From contig DASQFI010000047.1 in NCBI GenBank assembly GCA_035633215.1, positions 1 through 64,000 of the forward strand: 64,000 nt of DNA, read 5' to 3'. Source of the stretch: DASQFI01 sp035633215 (lineage in GTDB: Bacteria > Acidobacteriota > Vicinamibacteria > Vicinamibacterales > SCN-69-37). Under the pieces are notes generated by a model, which saw nothing but the letters and a program-made list of their open reading frames with translations, did no database searches and had not been told where the DNA came from. The stretch's first letter is position 1. Each line of letters begins with the position of its first letter. This document shows, piece by piece, positions 32,453-41,208 of this stretch. The position numbers were made by a program, and so were the translations under genes.

Positions 32453-35092
32453 GTGGTGCTGCAGACCATCATTCAGTGGCTCTCCGACGCGACGCTCGCC
32501 GACTCCATTCTCGGCGACCTGGAGGAGGTCCGCCGCGACCGCGCCTCGCTATCGGGTGGCCGGGCGCTCGGCTGGTTTTGGCGCGCGGCGATTGGCATCA
32601 TCCTGGCCATTTCAGTTCGAAAATTGCGTGACCGCGTACGGACACTGACTGCATCAGGCTTTGGCGGGCCCCGCGCCCCGGAAGTGCGGCAGGCGCTGCG
32701 GTCGTTGAGAGCGTCGCCCTGGTACACGATGACGGCCGTCGGCGTCGTCGCGCTGAGCGTCGCGCTTGCGGCGACCGTCTTCGCCATCGTCGATGGCGTC
32801 CTCTTCAAGCCACTGCCGTATCCAAACGCCGGCAACTTGTACGACGTCGCCGGGGCGTTTCGCGCGCTACCGGACCTCGCGATGCCAAGCGTGTCGCGGT
32901 TGGACGCCGAGACCTGGGCTGCTGCGGTGCCGGAGGCCCGGTTCGCGACGATCAGCGTGGGCGAGGCAGTCACGATCTCCGACAACGACTATTGGCGCGC
33001 GGCCTACGTCGATCGCCACTTCTTCGACGTCCTCGGCGTGCAGCCTCTTCTCGGCGGCTTCAGCGATGCTGATTTCGGGCCGGCGTCTAAAGTGCGGCCC
33101 GTCATCGTGACGTACGAGATCTGGCAGCGTCAGCTGGGCGGCACGCCAGACGCGCTGGGCCGTCTTTTGCTCGATGCGACCGGCGAAGGCGCGCGAATCG
33201 TTGGTGTGCTGCCGCGTGGGTTTGTGTACCCACACCCGGCCGGACGAGTCGCGCCTGAAGCGCTGGAAGCACTGCCGGCGGCCTCGACGTCTGCGTCACA
33301 GAATCCGACGAGCCGATGGCTGCAGCTTCTCGCACGTCTGCCGCGTGGCGTGAACGTTGCCGCTGTCGAAGGCCGCCTCGCGATCGCAGCGCGTGACGTC
33401 GCTGCGCGATTTCCGCTGCTCCGTGAGGACGCGTCCATCAGCGCCACGCGGCGGATCACGAGAGGGCCGTTCGATCGCCCGAAGGTCCGATCGCTGCGAT
33501 CGGTGCTCGTCTCGGCGACGCACCCATTTGCCTCGGCAAGTTTCGGAGTCGCGGCCGCGCTGCTGCTGCTCGGCATGTTGAATCTGGCCGGTCTCGCCGG
33601 CGGCCGCGCCGTGGATCGGCATCGTGAGCTGACGCTGCGTGTCGCGCTCGGCGGCAGCACCTGGAGCATGGTCCGGCTGCTCGCCACGGAACACGCTGTC
33701 GTCGTGGCCGCCGGCACCGGCGTCGGCCTCGGCGCCGCTCCGCTGCTTCTCGACGCTGCGGTGGCACTTCTCCCGCCGGGACTCATGCTGCTCCGGACGC
33801 CGGCGATAGACGCGCGTGTCGTGGCCTTCGGGATTGCGTCTGCCGCGTTCGCGATTGCGATCGTAACCGCATGGTCCGTGCGAAGCGCCTTCACCGAAGG
33901 GATGCGGCCTGTCCTTGCCGAAGCGGCTGGCGCGACACCACGGATCCGGTCACGCGGCCGCGCCTGGCTCATTGGCGGGCAAGCCGCACTGGCGCTCATC
34001 ATGGCGCTTGGCGGCGCGCTGTTGTCGGCAAGTCTGGTCCGCGTCTGGCAGGAGGATCCGGGGTTCCAGACGGACCGCAGGGCCAAGATTCGTGTCAACT
34101 CGCCAAGTGCGTTTTCGCTCGACGCGATGAACGCCCTCCTCGACTCGATTGGCCACCTTCCGGGCGTGGAGGCCGTCGGCGGTCTCGACGAACCGTTTCT
34201 CGAACGAGCGATAACTGGAAGCGGATTCGAGAAGCCGGCCGGGGCGTTGGCGACGGGTGACGTCGAGCAATTGAGCGTGACCTCCGGATTCTTCCGTGCG
34301 GCGGGCCTGCTGCCGGTCGAAGGCCGGTTGCCCACCCGCGACGAATTCGACCTCGGCCGCCGCGTCATCGTCGTCAGTCGCGAGGTCGCGGCCGCGTTCT
34401 GGCCCGGCCGTTCGGCGGTGGGGCAGACACTCGCCGAGGCGGGTGAGACCTTCGCGGTCATCGGCGTCGTACCGGACATCCGCCATGCGTCGCTCGATCG
34501 AGACTCAGCCGGCCAGATCTACTCGTCGAATGCCCTCCAGCAACGGCCCGACCTGCTGAATCTGCTCATCGCCTTCGACCGGGATGCGCGGCGGCCGTTG
34601 TCGCAGGTCCTGGCCGAGATGTCGGCGCGCGCCCCGGACATGAAAGTCGTTCGCGTGGAAATGCTGACCGACGCCCTCCGCGCATCCGTGCAGCTGCGCC
34701 GCTTCCAGACATGGCTGTTCGTGGCGTTTGGTGGCGCGGCGCTGGCGATCGTCGGCGTCGGCATCCTGGGCGCGATCGCGATGGTGGTGGCCCGCCGGAC
34801 GCGCGAGATCGGGATTCGGATGGCGCTCGGCGCCGCGTGGTCGAATGTCGTCGGCATGGTCCTGCGCGAGCAATTCCGATCCATCGCGACCGGCGTCGCA
34901 TGTGGAGCCCTTGTCTCGCTCTGGCTGGTGCGGTACCTCGGCGACTATCTCTACAAGATGACGGCCTACGATTGGAGTGCCTGGACCGCGGCCGTCGTCG
35001 CACTGCTTTGCGTGACGGTCGCTGGGGCGATCGTCCCTGCGCTTCGCGCCAGCCGCATCGATCCCGTGAAAGCGCTGAGGGTGACCGCGTGA
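32453..35092 (+). CDS. ADOP-type MacB/FtsX permease 1
   Basis: An 879-residue permease of the acidobacterial duplicated orphan permease kind: a prefix domain (about 1-70, LADSILGDLEEVRRDRA) followed by two copies of the MacB periplasmic core plus FtsX domain. First half: EVRQALRSLRASPWYTMTAV, FKPLPYPNAGNLYDV, then membrane helices near 375-470; second half: a degenerate MacB core (PVEGRLPTRDEFDLGRRVIV) and the final FtsX helices ending LRASRIDPVKALRV. No ATPase gene is adjacent, as usual in this group. The substrate is unknown. It starts with GTG and overlaps the PadR gene by 4 bases. Confidence 0.9.
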   Translation: MVLQTIIQWLSDATLADSILGDLEEVRRDRASLSGGRALGWFWRAAIGIILAISVRKLRDRVRTLTASGFGGPRAPEVRQALRSLRASPWYTMTAVGVVALSVALAATVFAIVDGVLFKPLPYPNAGNLYDVAGAFRALPDLAMPSVSRLDAETWAAAVPEARFATISVGEAVTISDNDYWRAAYVDRHFFDVLGVQPLLGGFSDADFGPASKVRPVIVTYEIWQRQLGGTPDALGRLLLDATGEGARIVGVLPRGFVYPHPAGRVAPEALEALPAASTSASQNPTSRWLQLLARLPRGVNVAAVEGRLAIAARDVAARFPLLREDASISATRRITRGPFDRPKVRSLRSVLVSATHPFASASFGVAAALLLLGMLNLAGLAGGRAVDRHRELTLRVALGGSTWSMVRLLATEHAVVVAAGTGVGLGAAPLLLDAAVALLPPGLMLLRTPAIDARVVAFGIASAAFAIAIVTAWSVRSAFTEGMRPVLAEAAGATPRIRSRGRAWLIGGQAALALIMALGGALLSASLVRVWQEDPGFQTDRRAKIRVNSPSAFSLDAMNALLDSIGHLPGVEAVGGLDEPFLERAITGSGFEKPAGALATGDVEQLSVTSGFFRAAGLLPVEGRLPTRDEFDLGRRVIVVSREVAAAFWPGRSAVGQTLAEAGETFAVIGVVPDIRHASLDRDSAGQIYSSNALQQRPDLLNLLIAFDRDARRPLSQVLAEMSARAPDMKVVRVEMLTDALRASVQLRRFQTWLFVAFGGAALAIVGVGILGAIAMVVARRTREIGIRMALGAAWSNVVGMVLREQFRSIATGVACGALVSLWLVRYLGDYLYKMTAYDWSAWTAAVVALLCVTVAGAIVPALRASRIDPVKALRVTA

Positions 35093-35424
35093 GCCTGGAA
35101 CCGATCTCGCTGGGGGAGTTCGAACAGATGGTGCTGCTCGCCGTCCTTTGCGCCGGGCATGAGGCCGATGCCTATGGCGTCAACGTGCACGCCGAGTTGC
35201 AGGCGCGCACGAAGCGCCGTGTCGCTCGAGGCGCGGTCTACATGACGCTGGATCGGTTGGAAAAGAAAGGGCTGCTGTCGTCGTATCTCAGCGTTCCCAC
35301 GCCTGAGCGGGGCGGACGCGCGAAGCGGTGCTATCGCGTGACGAAGCCCGCGCTCGACGCGCTGCGAGCCTCGCGGCGGGCGCTGCTGAATCTGTGGGAC
35401 GGCGTCCGGACGCCGGGAATTTGA
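35089..35424 (+). CDS. PadR-family transcriptional regulator
   Basis: A 111-residue winged-helix repressor. LGEFEQMVLLAVLCAGHEADAYG, the helix segment RGAVYMTLDRLEKKGLLSS and the wing residues GRAKRCYRVTKPALDAL are typical. The GTG start at 35089 overlaps the stop of the permease (GTGA), so the two are translationally coupled. In this genus-level arrangement the regulator is found with ADOP permeases and probably controls them. The usual C-terminal dimer helix is short (LNLWDGVRTPGI), as in the small PadR subgroup. Confidence 0.9.
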   Translation: MSLEPISLGEFEQMVLLAVLCAGHEADAYGVNVHAELQARTKRRVARGAVYMTLDRLEKKGLLSSYLSVPTPERGGRAKRCYRVTKPALDALRASRRALLNLWDGVRTPGI

Positions 35425-35470
35425 GGGAGGGGCGCAGAGGCCGGACCTTCAGATCCGGCGGACAAGGATC

Positions 35471-38107
35471 ATGACCAGCATCCTTTTACTTCTCCTCACC
35501 AAACTCACCGACCGCGCGCTGGCCGAATCGATCGTCGGCGACCTGGCCCAGGAGCGGCATCGCCGCGCGCGCCGCTCTCGGACGCGGGCCACCTTCTGGT
35601 TCGCCGGCAGCACCACCGCGATCGTGTGGCGCGCGGCGACGGGCCGCATCCGTGACATCGTCGTCGATCTTTCATTGCGCAGGTTGGGCGTGAGTGGCAT
35701 CGTCGGCGAAGTGCGTCAGGCTCTGCGCGCGCTGCGACGGACGCCAGTCGCGACCGCGGTGATCGTTGCGACCCTGGCGCTCGGGATCGGCGTGAACACG
35801 GCGGTCTACAGCGTGGTGTACGGCGTGCTGTTTCAGCCGCTGCCGTTCGCGGACCCGGATCGAATCGTGATGCTGGAAGGCGCGACGGGTGATCGCCCGC
35901 CGTCCATCTTCGGCAACTCGCTCGAGGACTTCCGCGATCTCGCCCGCGACGCGAGGACCTTTGCTGGGCTTGGGGCCGCCGGTTACTGGACCTTCAATCT
36001 CACGGATCTCGACGTGCCGCAGCGGATCGTCGGGGCCGCCGTCAGTGGTCGATTCTTCGAGACGCTCGGAACGAAACCGGTGCTCGGGCGATTCATCACC
36101 GAGGCTGACGATCACGCTGGCGCGCCGGTGACGTTCGTCATCAGCCACGGATTGTGGCAACGGCAGTTCGGCGGCCGCGCCGAGGTGATTGGCCGCGAGA
36201 TTCGGCCGAATGGCCTGACGGCGACGATTGTTGGCGTGATGCCAGCGTCCTTCAGATTTCCCGGCGAAGACGTGGAGATCTGGACCGCGATTCGGAACGA
36301 AATGGACGGAACGCCGCGCAACGTCCGGTTCTGGGCCGTGTTCGGCCGGCTGGCGCCGAAGGCCACGATTGAGCAGGCGGGCGCCGACGTTGGCGCCCTC
36401 GCGCATCGTCTCGAGGAGATCTACCCGAACACGAATCGTGGGTGGCGCGTCACGCTCGTCCCGGCGCTCGACGCGCTGACGACGCGGGCTCGTGACGGGC
36501 TGCTGCTTCTGTTCGCGGCGGTGCTCGTCGTCTTTGCGGTCGCCGTCATCAACGTCGCCGGCTTGCTCGCGTCGAGACACGCTGCGCGCGGACGCGAGCT
36601 GGCCGTGCGGGTGGCTGTGGGAGCCACCACGCCGCGGCTGATGCGCGGCGCGATGCTCGAGGGCGCGTGGCTCGGCATTGCCGGCCTCACGATCGGATTG
36701 GCAGTAGCGGTGCCTACGGTCTCGCTCCTTCGCGCCTCGGCACCCGCATCGCTGCCTCGCGCGGCCGACATCGGACTGCATTGGCCGGTGCTGTGGCTGG
36801 CCGCGTGTTCAATGGCGCTGCTGATTGTCGCAAGCGGGTGCGTGCCGCTGGTGCGGGCCGCGCGCCGTCGCCGGACCCTCGACGTGCGCGAGGGCGGCCT
36901 CGGGCGCGCGTCGACCCCGCGCACCGCGGCGGGCACCGGGCTCGTCGTCGTTCAGATCGCGCTCGCGTTCGTGCTGCTTGCCGGCGCCGCGCTCCTGATG
37001 CGGAGTTTCATGCGCGTGACCGCTGTCGATCCGGGCTTTCGCCCCGATCATCTGGTGACGATGCGCGTGTTTCTCGGACCGCCGACGTACCGAACGATCG
37101 AGTTGCAGCGGCAGTTCACGGATCGCGCGCTCGATGTCCTGCGCCAGACGGCTGGCGTGACGCGCGCCGGTGCCATCAGCCAGCCGCCGTTCGACACCGA
37201 GGGCGGAGGCACGTCGCAGCGGTTCGTCATCGACGGCCAGGAATACGAATCCGGCGCGCAGCCAAGTCTCAACTACAGGACCGCGGATGCCGGATACCTC
37301 GAAGCGATGGGACTGCGGTTGATCGGCGGCCGCTGGCTCACCCGGGACGATCGTCCCGGATCGCCAGACGTCGTCGTCGTCAATCAGATCATGGCGCGGC
37401 GGTTTTTTCCGGATCGCGATCCGATCGGGGCGCGGATTCAATGGGTCGACACGAAGGCCCAGGGACCGCTCACGATCGTTGGGGTTGTCGGCGACATCGC
37501 CACGAACGGACTCGAGCGCGCGGAGACGCCGGTCGCATACGGCCCGTACTCGCAGCGGCCGTTTCCGTTTCTTCGATGGCTGACATTCGTCGCGCGCGTC
37601 GACGGCGACCCCGAAGCGGCGGCCGGATCAATTCGCGCAGCTGTCCAGTCGGTCGATCCGCGACAGCCCATCTTCGCCGTGCGGACGATGGATCAGATCG
37701 TCGCGCGGTCGCTCGCCGAGCGCCGGTTTTCGCTGCTTCTCATGGCGGCATTTGCCGGACTCACGGTCGTGCTCGCGACGCTCGGGCTCTACGGCATGCT
37801 CGCCCAACGCGTCGAGCTGCGGCGGCGGGAGATCGGCGTTCGGATGTCGCTCGGCGCGACCGGCCGGCGCGTCTTCGGGCTCGTCGTCCGCCAGGGCCTG
37901 ACTATCGTTGCCGTCGGCCTGGCGTTGGGGGTCGCCGCCAGCTACGCGATGAGCGGGCTGATGGAATCGCTGGTCTTTGGCATCACACCCGAAGACGGCA
38001 CCGCCCGCGTCGTCGTCGCTCTTCTGGTCGCCAGCGTCGGCTTGATCGCCTGCCTCATCCCGGCTCGCCGAGCCTCTCGGGTGGACCCGATCGTGACGCT
38101 GAAGTAG
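35471..38107 (+). CDS. ADOP-type MacB/FtsX permease 2
   Basis: An 878-residue paralogue of the first permease. The prefix domain (LAESIVGDLAQERHRRARRS) is followed by EVRQALRALRRTPVATAVIV, FQPLPFADPDRIVMLEG, a full MacB core, FtsX helices, the second core and ARRASRVDPIVTLK at the end. It follows the PadR gene by 46 bases with AAGGATC before the ATG. Its MacB core keeps more of the usual motifs than permease 1 (GRFFETLGTKPVLGRFI, FISHGLWQRQFGG-like). The 3' end overlaps by 53 bp the end of the convergent ammonia-lyase-like gene, and a small hairpin starts at its stop. Confidence 0.9.
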   Translation: MTSILLLLLTKLTDRALAESIVGDLAQERHRRARRSRTRATFWFAGSTTAIVWRAATGRIRDIVVDLSLRRLGVSGIVGEVRQALRALRRTPVATAVIVATLALGIGVNTAVYSVVYGVLFQPLPFADPDRIVMLEGATGDRPPSIFGNSLEDFRDLARDARTFAGLGAAGYWTFNLTDLDVPQRIVGAAVSGRFFETLGTKPVLGRFITEADDHAGAPVTFVISHGLWQRQFGGRAEVIGREIRPNGLTATIVGVMPASFRFPGEDVEIWTAIRNEMDGTPRNVRFWAVFGRLAPKATIEQAGADVGALAHRLEEIYPNTNRGWRVTLVPALDALTTRARDGLLLLFAAVLVVFAVAVINVAGLLASRHAARGRELAVRVAVGATTPRLMRGAMLEGAWLGIAGLTIGLAVAVPTVSLLRASAPASLPRAADIGLHWPVLWLAACSMALLIVASGCVPLVRAARRRRTLDVREGGLGRASTPRTAAGTGLVVVQIALAFVLLAGAALLMRSFMRVTAVDPGFRPDHLVTMRVFLGPPTYRTIELQRQFTDRALDVLRQTAGVTRAGAISQPPFDTEGGGTSQRFVIDGQEYESGAQPSLNYRTADAGYLEAMGLRLIGGRWLTRDDRPGSPDVVVVNQIMARRFFPDRDPIGARIQWVDTKAQGPLTIVGVVGDIATNGLERAETPVAYGPYSQRPFPFLRWLTFVARVDGDPEAAAGSIRAAVQSVDPRQPIFAVRTMDQIVARSLAERRFSLLLMAAFAGLTVVLATLGLYGMLAQRVELRRREIGVRMSLGATGRRVFGLVVRQGLTIVAVGLALGVAASYAMSGLMESLVFGITPEDGTARVVVALLVASVGLIACLIPARRASRVDPIVTLK

Positions 38108-39185
38108 GGGGACTCCCGTCCCCCTCCGTCACAAGCGTCACCACTCGGGTCCGGTCATCGATACCCAATGAGCCCCTGAGTTCCGCGAGCGCGGGGTCAC
38201 GACTGAGAGCCAGGAGCGCGGCCACGCCGGCGGCACCGGAGGCGCCAGAGCAAATCCGTGGATCGCTCCCAAGCGGATGCTCCAGCCTGTCGATCGCTTC
38301 CGTCGCGAGGTCATCGCCGATGGCAATTGCGGCGTCGACCACGGGTTCGAGCGCCGTCCAGGCCAGCGGACTTACTTCGCCGCATCGGAGACCCACCATC
38401 GCCGTCGGCGCGCACGAAGCCAGCGACGCAAGCCGTCCCGCTCGAAGTGACTCGAGCACGCAAGCGGCGCCGGCAGGTTCGGCGGTCACGAGATGCGGTC
38501 GTTGGTCGCCGAACCTGGCCACGAGCCAGCCGGCAACGGCGCCGGCCAGGCTCCCGACACCGGCCTGGACGATGAGGATGTCGGGTGGCCGTGCGCCCCA
38601 GCCGGTCGCGGCTTCCTCGAGCAGGCGCGTGTATCCCGCCATGATCCAGCGCGGAATCTGCTCGTAGCCCGGCCACGCGGTGTCCGAGACGATCGTCCAG
38701 CCAGACTCGGCCGCGTCTTCCGCCATCAGCCGGACGGTGTCGTCGTACTCGACGCTCGTGACGACGACGTGCGCGCCTTCCGATCGAAGGGCCTCGACCC
38801 TGGCGGGCGTGGTACCTACCGGCACGTACACGTGCGCTTCGAGCCCGAGGCCGTGAGCCGCGTGAGCGACTGCGCGCCCGTGATTGCCTGCGGTCGCACA
38901 CGCCAGGTGACGCAAGCGGCCGCCTCGCTGTTCGACGAGCTTGCCGATCGCATAACGCGCCCCGACGATCTTGAACGCCGGCAGTCCGAACCGTCCGGAC
39001 TCGTCCTTCACGAGCACGTCCTCGATGCCGAGTTTCGCTGCCAAGCCAGGAAGTCGATGGAGCGGCGTCGGCGTCGCGCCGGACATGGCGGCGTAGAACG
39101 TCCGCACCTCGTCCAGCTCCGCGTCGCTGAAGAAAGACGGTGCCGGTCGTCGCGGACCCGGCCTCAGCCACCAGTCGATCGCCAT
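38055..39185 (-). CDS. Diaminopropionate ammonia-lyase-like PLP enzyme
   Basis: A 376-residue fold-type II PLP enzyme. GIEDVLVKDESGRFGLPAFK contains the Schiff-base Lys at its end, followed by CATAGNHGRAVAHAA (the Asn-Gly loop that holds the cofactor ring), VQAGVGSLAGAV (glycine loop for the phosphate) and ICSGASGAAGV. It most resembles 2,3-diaminopropionate ammonia-lyase, which yields pyruvate and ammonia, but threonine-deaminase-like activity is possible. The C-terminal tail (GSPPTSASRSGPPERLGEPG) is read through the end of permease 2 and looks non-native, so the original stop may have been lost. It is divergent from the MATE gene. Confidence 0.85.
   Translation of the reverse strand: MAIDWWLRPGPRRPAPSFFSDAELDEVRTFYAAMSGATPTPLHRLPGLAAKLGIEDVLVKDESGRFGLPAFKIVGARYAIGKLVEQRGGRLRHLACATAGNHGRAVAHAAHGLGLEAHVYVPVGTTPARVEALRSEGAHVVVTSVEYDDTVRLMAEDAAESGWTIVSDTAWPGYEQIPRWIMAGYTRLLEEAATGWGARPPDILIVQAGVGSLAGAVAGWLVARFGDQRPHLVTAEPAGAACVLESLRAGRLASLASCAPTAMVGLRCGEVSPLAWTALEPVVDAAIAIGDDLATEAIDRLEHPLGSDPRICSGASGAAGVAALLALSRDPALAELRGSLGIDDRTRVVTLVTEGDGSPPTSASRSGPPERLGEPG
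38107..38124. terminator. Short GC hairpin in a convergent overlap
   Basis: GGGGGAC (38107-38113) and GTCCCCC (38118-38124) with loop TCCC, at the stop of permease 2 and inside the 3' coding end of the minus-strand gene. No T tract. Confidence 0.4.
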
Positions 39186-39236
39186 CTCGACAGCCTACGT
39201 TACGGCAAGCGAGGGATCTTGTGATTAGGTTGTGCG

Positions 39237-40571
39237 ATGCGTCGTGAGCTCCGGTCGATGCTCAAGCTCGCGCTGCCCGTGATCGCGGCCGAGCTCGGCT
39301 GGATCACGATGGGCATCGTCGACACCATCATCGTCGGCCCGCTGGGGCCGGCGGCGATCGGCGCGGTCGGATCCGGCTCGACGATGTTCCTGGCGGTGAT
39401 GGTGCTCGGGATGGGCACGCTCCTGGCCCTCGACACCTTCGTGGCGCAGAGCTACGGCGCCGGACGCCTTGACGACTGCCATCGCTGGCTGTTTGCCGGC
39501 CTGCAGCTTGCCGCCGTGATGTCTGTCGTGCTCGTCATCGCCGGTGCGATCGGCCTCGCGCTCCTGCCGTACGCCGGCATGCACCCGGAGGTCACCGCGC
39601 TGCTGGTGCCGTACCTCTCGGCGCTCCTCTGGTCGGCGCCGCCGCTGCTGTTGTTCACGGTGTTCCGCCGGTACCTGCAGGCCATGAACGTCGTCAAGCC
39701 GGTCACGGTCGCGCTCGTCTCGGCCAATGTCATCAACGCGGCGGCGAACTGGGTTCTGATTTACGGCCAGCTGGGAATGCCGGCGCTTGGCGTGCGGGGG
39801 TCGGCGTACGCGACCGTGATCGCGCGCATCTACATGGCGCTCTTTTTGCTGGCCGTCATCGTGCTGCGCGAACGCCGGCAGCCGTCCAGCCTGTCGACCA
39901 CGCGATTCGCCATCGATCCGGCGCGGATGTGGGCGCTGTTGCGGGTTGGTGTCCCGGCCGCCATGCAGGTCACGCTCGAGGTCGGCGTGTTCGCGGCGGT
40001 GTCAGTCCTGGCGGCGCGCATCACGCCGCTGTCCGTCGCCGCGAATCAGATCGTTCTGAACATCGCGGGGTTCTTTTTCATGATTCCCTACGGCCTCAGC
40101 ACGGCCGCGGCGGTGCGAGTGGGCCACGCCGTCGGCCGGCAGGATCCGCTCGGCGTGCGCCTGTCGGGAGGGGCGGCCCTGGGGTTGGCCTTGGTGGTCA
40201 CGGTCGCCGTGTCGGTCGTTTTCGTGATCGCGCCGTTGCCGTTCTTGCGGATCTTCACCGAGGATGTGTCCGTCCTGCAGGCCGGATCGACGGTGCTGCT
40301 GATCTATGCGATCTGCCAGCCGTTCGACGGGGTGCAAACCGTGGCGACGGGCGCGCTCCGCGGCCTCGGCGAAACCCGGCTGCCGATGCTCGTCAACCTC
40401 GGCGGTCACTGGATTGTCGGACTGCCTCTGGCGTACGTTCTGTGCTTCCGCCGCGGCTGGGGCGTCGAGGGACTCTGGGCGGGCCTGACCGTCGGCCTGA
40501 TGCTCATCGGCTCGGTGCTGTTCGTGGTCTGGCGCAAGCGAAGTCATCGCTTCGAGGGGACTTTTCGATGA
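39237..40571 (+). CDS. MATE-family efflux transporter
   Basis: A 444-residue multidrug and toxic compound exporter with about 12 membrane segments in two homologous halves. ELGWITMGIVDTIIVGPLGP, GTLLALDTFVAQSYGAG, FRRYLQAMNVVKPVT and the second-half MIPYGLSTAAAVRVGHAVGR and TGALRGLGETRLPM are family marks. It exports cationic or amphiphilic compounds using a proton or sodium gradient. The next sense sequence is a remnant of an M2 peptidase, whose first codons abut the stop. The convergent bacteriocin-like pair lies immediately after; an export role for that peptide cannot be claimed from position alone. Confidence 0.92.
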   Translation: MRRELRSMLKLALPVIAAELGWITMGIVDTIIVGPLGPAAIGAVGSGSTMFLAVMVLGMGTLLALDTFVAQSYGAGRLDDCHRWLFAGLQLAAVMSVVLVIAGAIGLALLPYAGMHPEVTALLVPYLSALLWSAPPLLLFTVFRRYLQAMNVVKPVTVALVSANVINAAANWVLIYGQLGMPALGVRGSAYATVIARIYMALFLLAVIVLRERRQPSSLSTTRFAIDPARMWALLRVGVPAAMQVTLEVGVFAAVSVLAARITPLSVAANQIVLNIAGFFFMIPYGLSTAAAVRVGHAVGRQDPLGVRLSGGAALGLALVVTVAVSVVFVIAPLPFLRIFTEDVSVLQAGSTVLLIYAICQPFDGVQTVATGALRGLGETRLPMLVNLGGHWIVGLPLAYVLCFRRGWGVEGLWAGLTVGLMLIGSVLFVVWRKRSHRFEGTFR

Positions 40572-40694
40572 AGCTCGGCGCTCGAAGCGCTGACCGGATC
40601 GAAGCAGATGGATGCGACCGCGATTATCGATTACTTTGCGCCGCTGAAGGCGTACCTGGACCAGCAACTGGCGGGGAAGCCAGTCGGGTGGTGA
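40572..40694 (+). pseudogene. C-terminal remnant of an M2 peptidyl-dipeptidase gene
   Basis: Read in the frame of the CTC codon at 40581, the DNA codes SSALEALTGSKQMDATAI, then DYFAPLKAYLDQQLAGKPVGW and a stop at 40692-40694. The ALTGS-(x)-QMDA-(x)-YFAPL-(x)-W(L)-(x)-Q plan with terminal GW is the known end of M2 (ACE-like) peptidyl-dipeptidases, which are about 600 residues. There is no upstream part: the frame closes at once at 40569-40571 inside the MATE stop. So only about 40 codons are left. They overlap the 3' end of the minus-strand thioredoxin-like gene. Confidence 0.7.
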
Positions 40695-41208
40695 GCGCGT
40701 CGGCGATCTCGGTCTGTTTCTCGACCGGTCCGACGCCCTCCCACGCGTTGAGGATCGTGCCCTGACGATCGACCAGCACGAGCGTCGGCGTCACGCGGAC
40801 GCCGAGGCCCGGAATGGCGGTTCGAATTGACTGCGCCTGCAGTCCGAGGCCGCGCGCGTACTGCGCATCCTCGTCCGCTTCGCCCGCGCTCGTGATCAGC
40901 ACCACGCGGACGGTCGCGCCGATGTCGTCGATGAGCCGCTTGAAGAATGGCTGCGCCGTCTGGCACGCGCTGCAGCTCGCGCGCGCGAAGAGCAGCAGCG
41001 TGTAGGGCGCCGCCTGGTACCACTCTGCGGGCGTGTCGATCACCGCGCCTGCGCGATAAGCCGGTTCAGCCGGTGCCGGGGTGACGCCGAGCGCGCCGGT
41101 CAGGCGCGGCCACGCGAGCAAGCCCAGCGTGCCGGCAAAGATGACGAGCAGGAGAATGCTCGCGCCGACCGCCGCGCGATCGATCACGCGGTCAACGCGA
41201 TCGTTCAT
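40624..41208 (-). CDS. Membrane-anchored thioredoxin-like protein
   Basis: A 194-residue protein with one N-terminal membrane helix (ASILLLVIFAGTLGLLAW, about 18-35) and a thioredoxin fold facing the periplasm: TLLLFARASCSACQTAQPFF holds the CxxC redox pair (CSAC), and VRVTPTLVLVDRQGTIL holds the cis-Pro Thr-Pro. The ATG at 41208 overlaps the stop of the bacteriocin-like gene (ATGA), so the two are translationally coupled. A plausible role is to form or proofread the four disulfides of that peptide, or to act in self-protection. The last 20 residues (ASPPVAGPGTPSAAQSNR) are coded on the back of the M2 remnant and may be an acquired tail. Confidence 0.8.
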   Translation of the reverse strand: MNDRVDRVIDRAAVGASILLLVIFAGTLGLLAWPRLTGALGVTPAPAEPAYRAGAVIDTPAEWYQAAPYTLLLFARASCSACQTAQPFFKRLIDDIGATVRVVLITSAGEADEDAQYARGLGLQAQSIRTAIPGLGVRVTPTLVLVDRQGTILNAWEGVGPVEKQTEIADALTTRLASPPVAGPGTPSAAQSNR

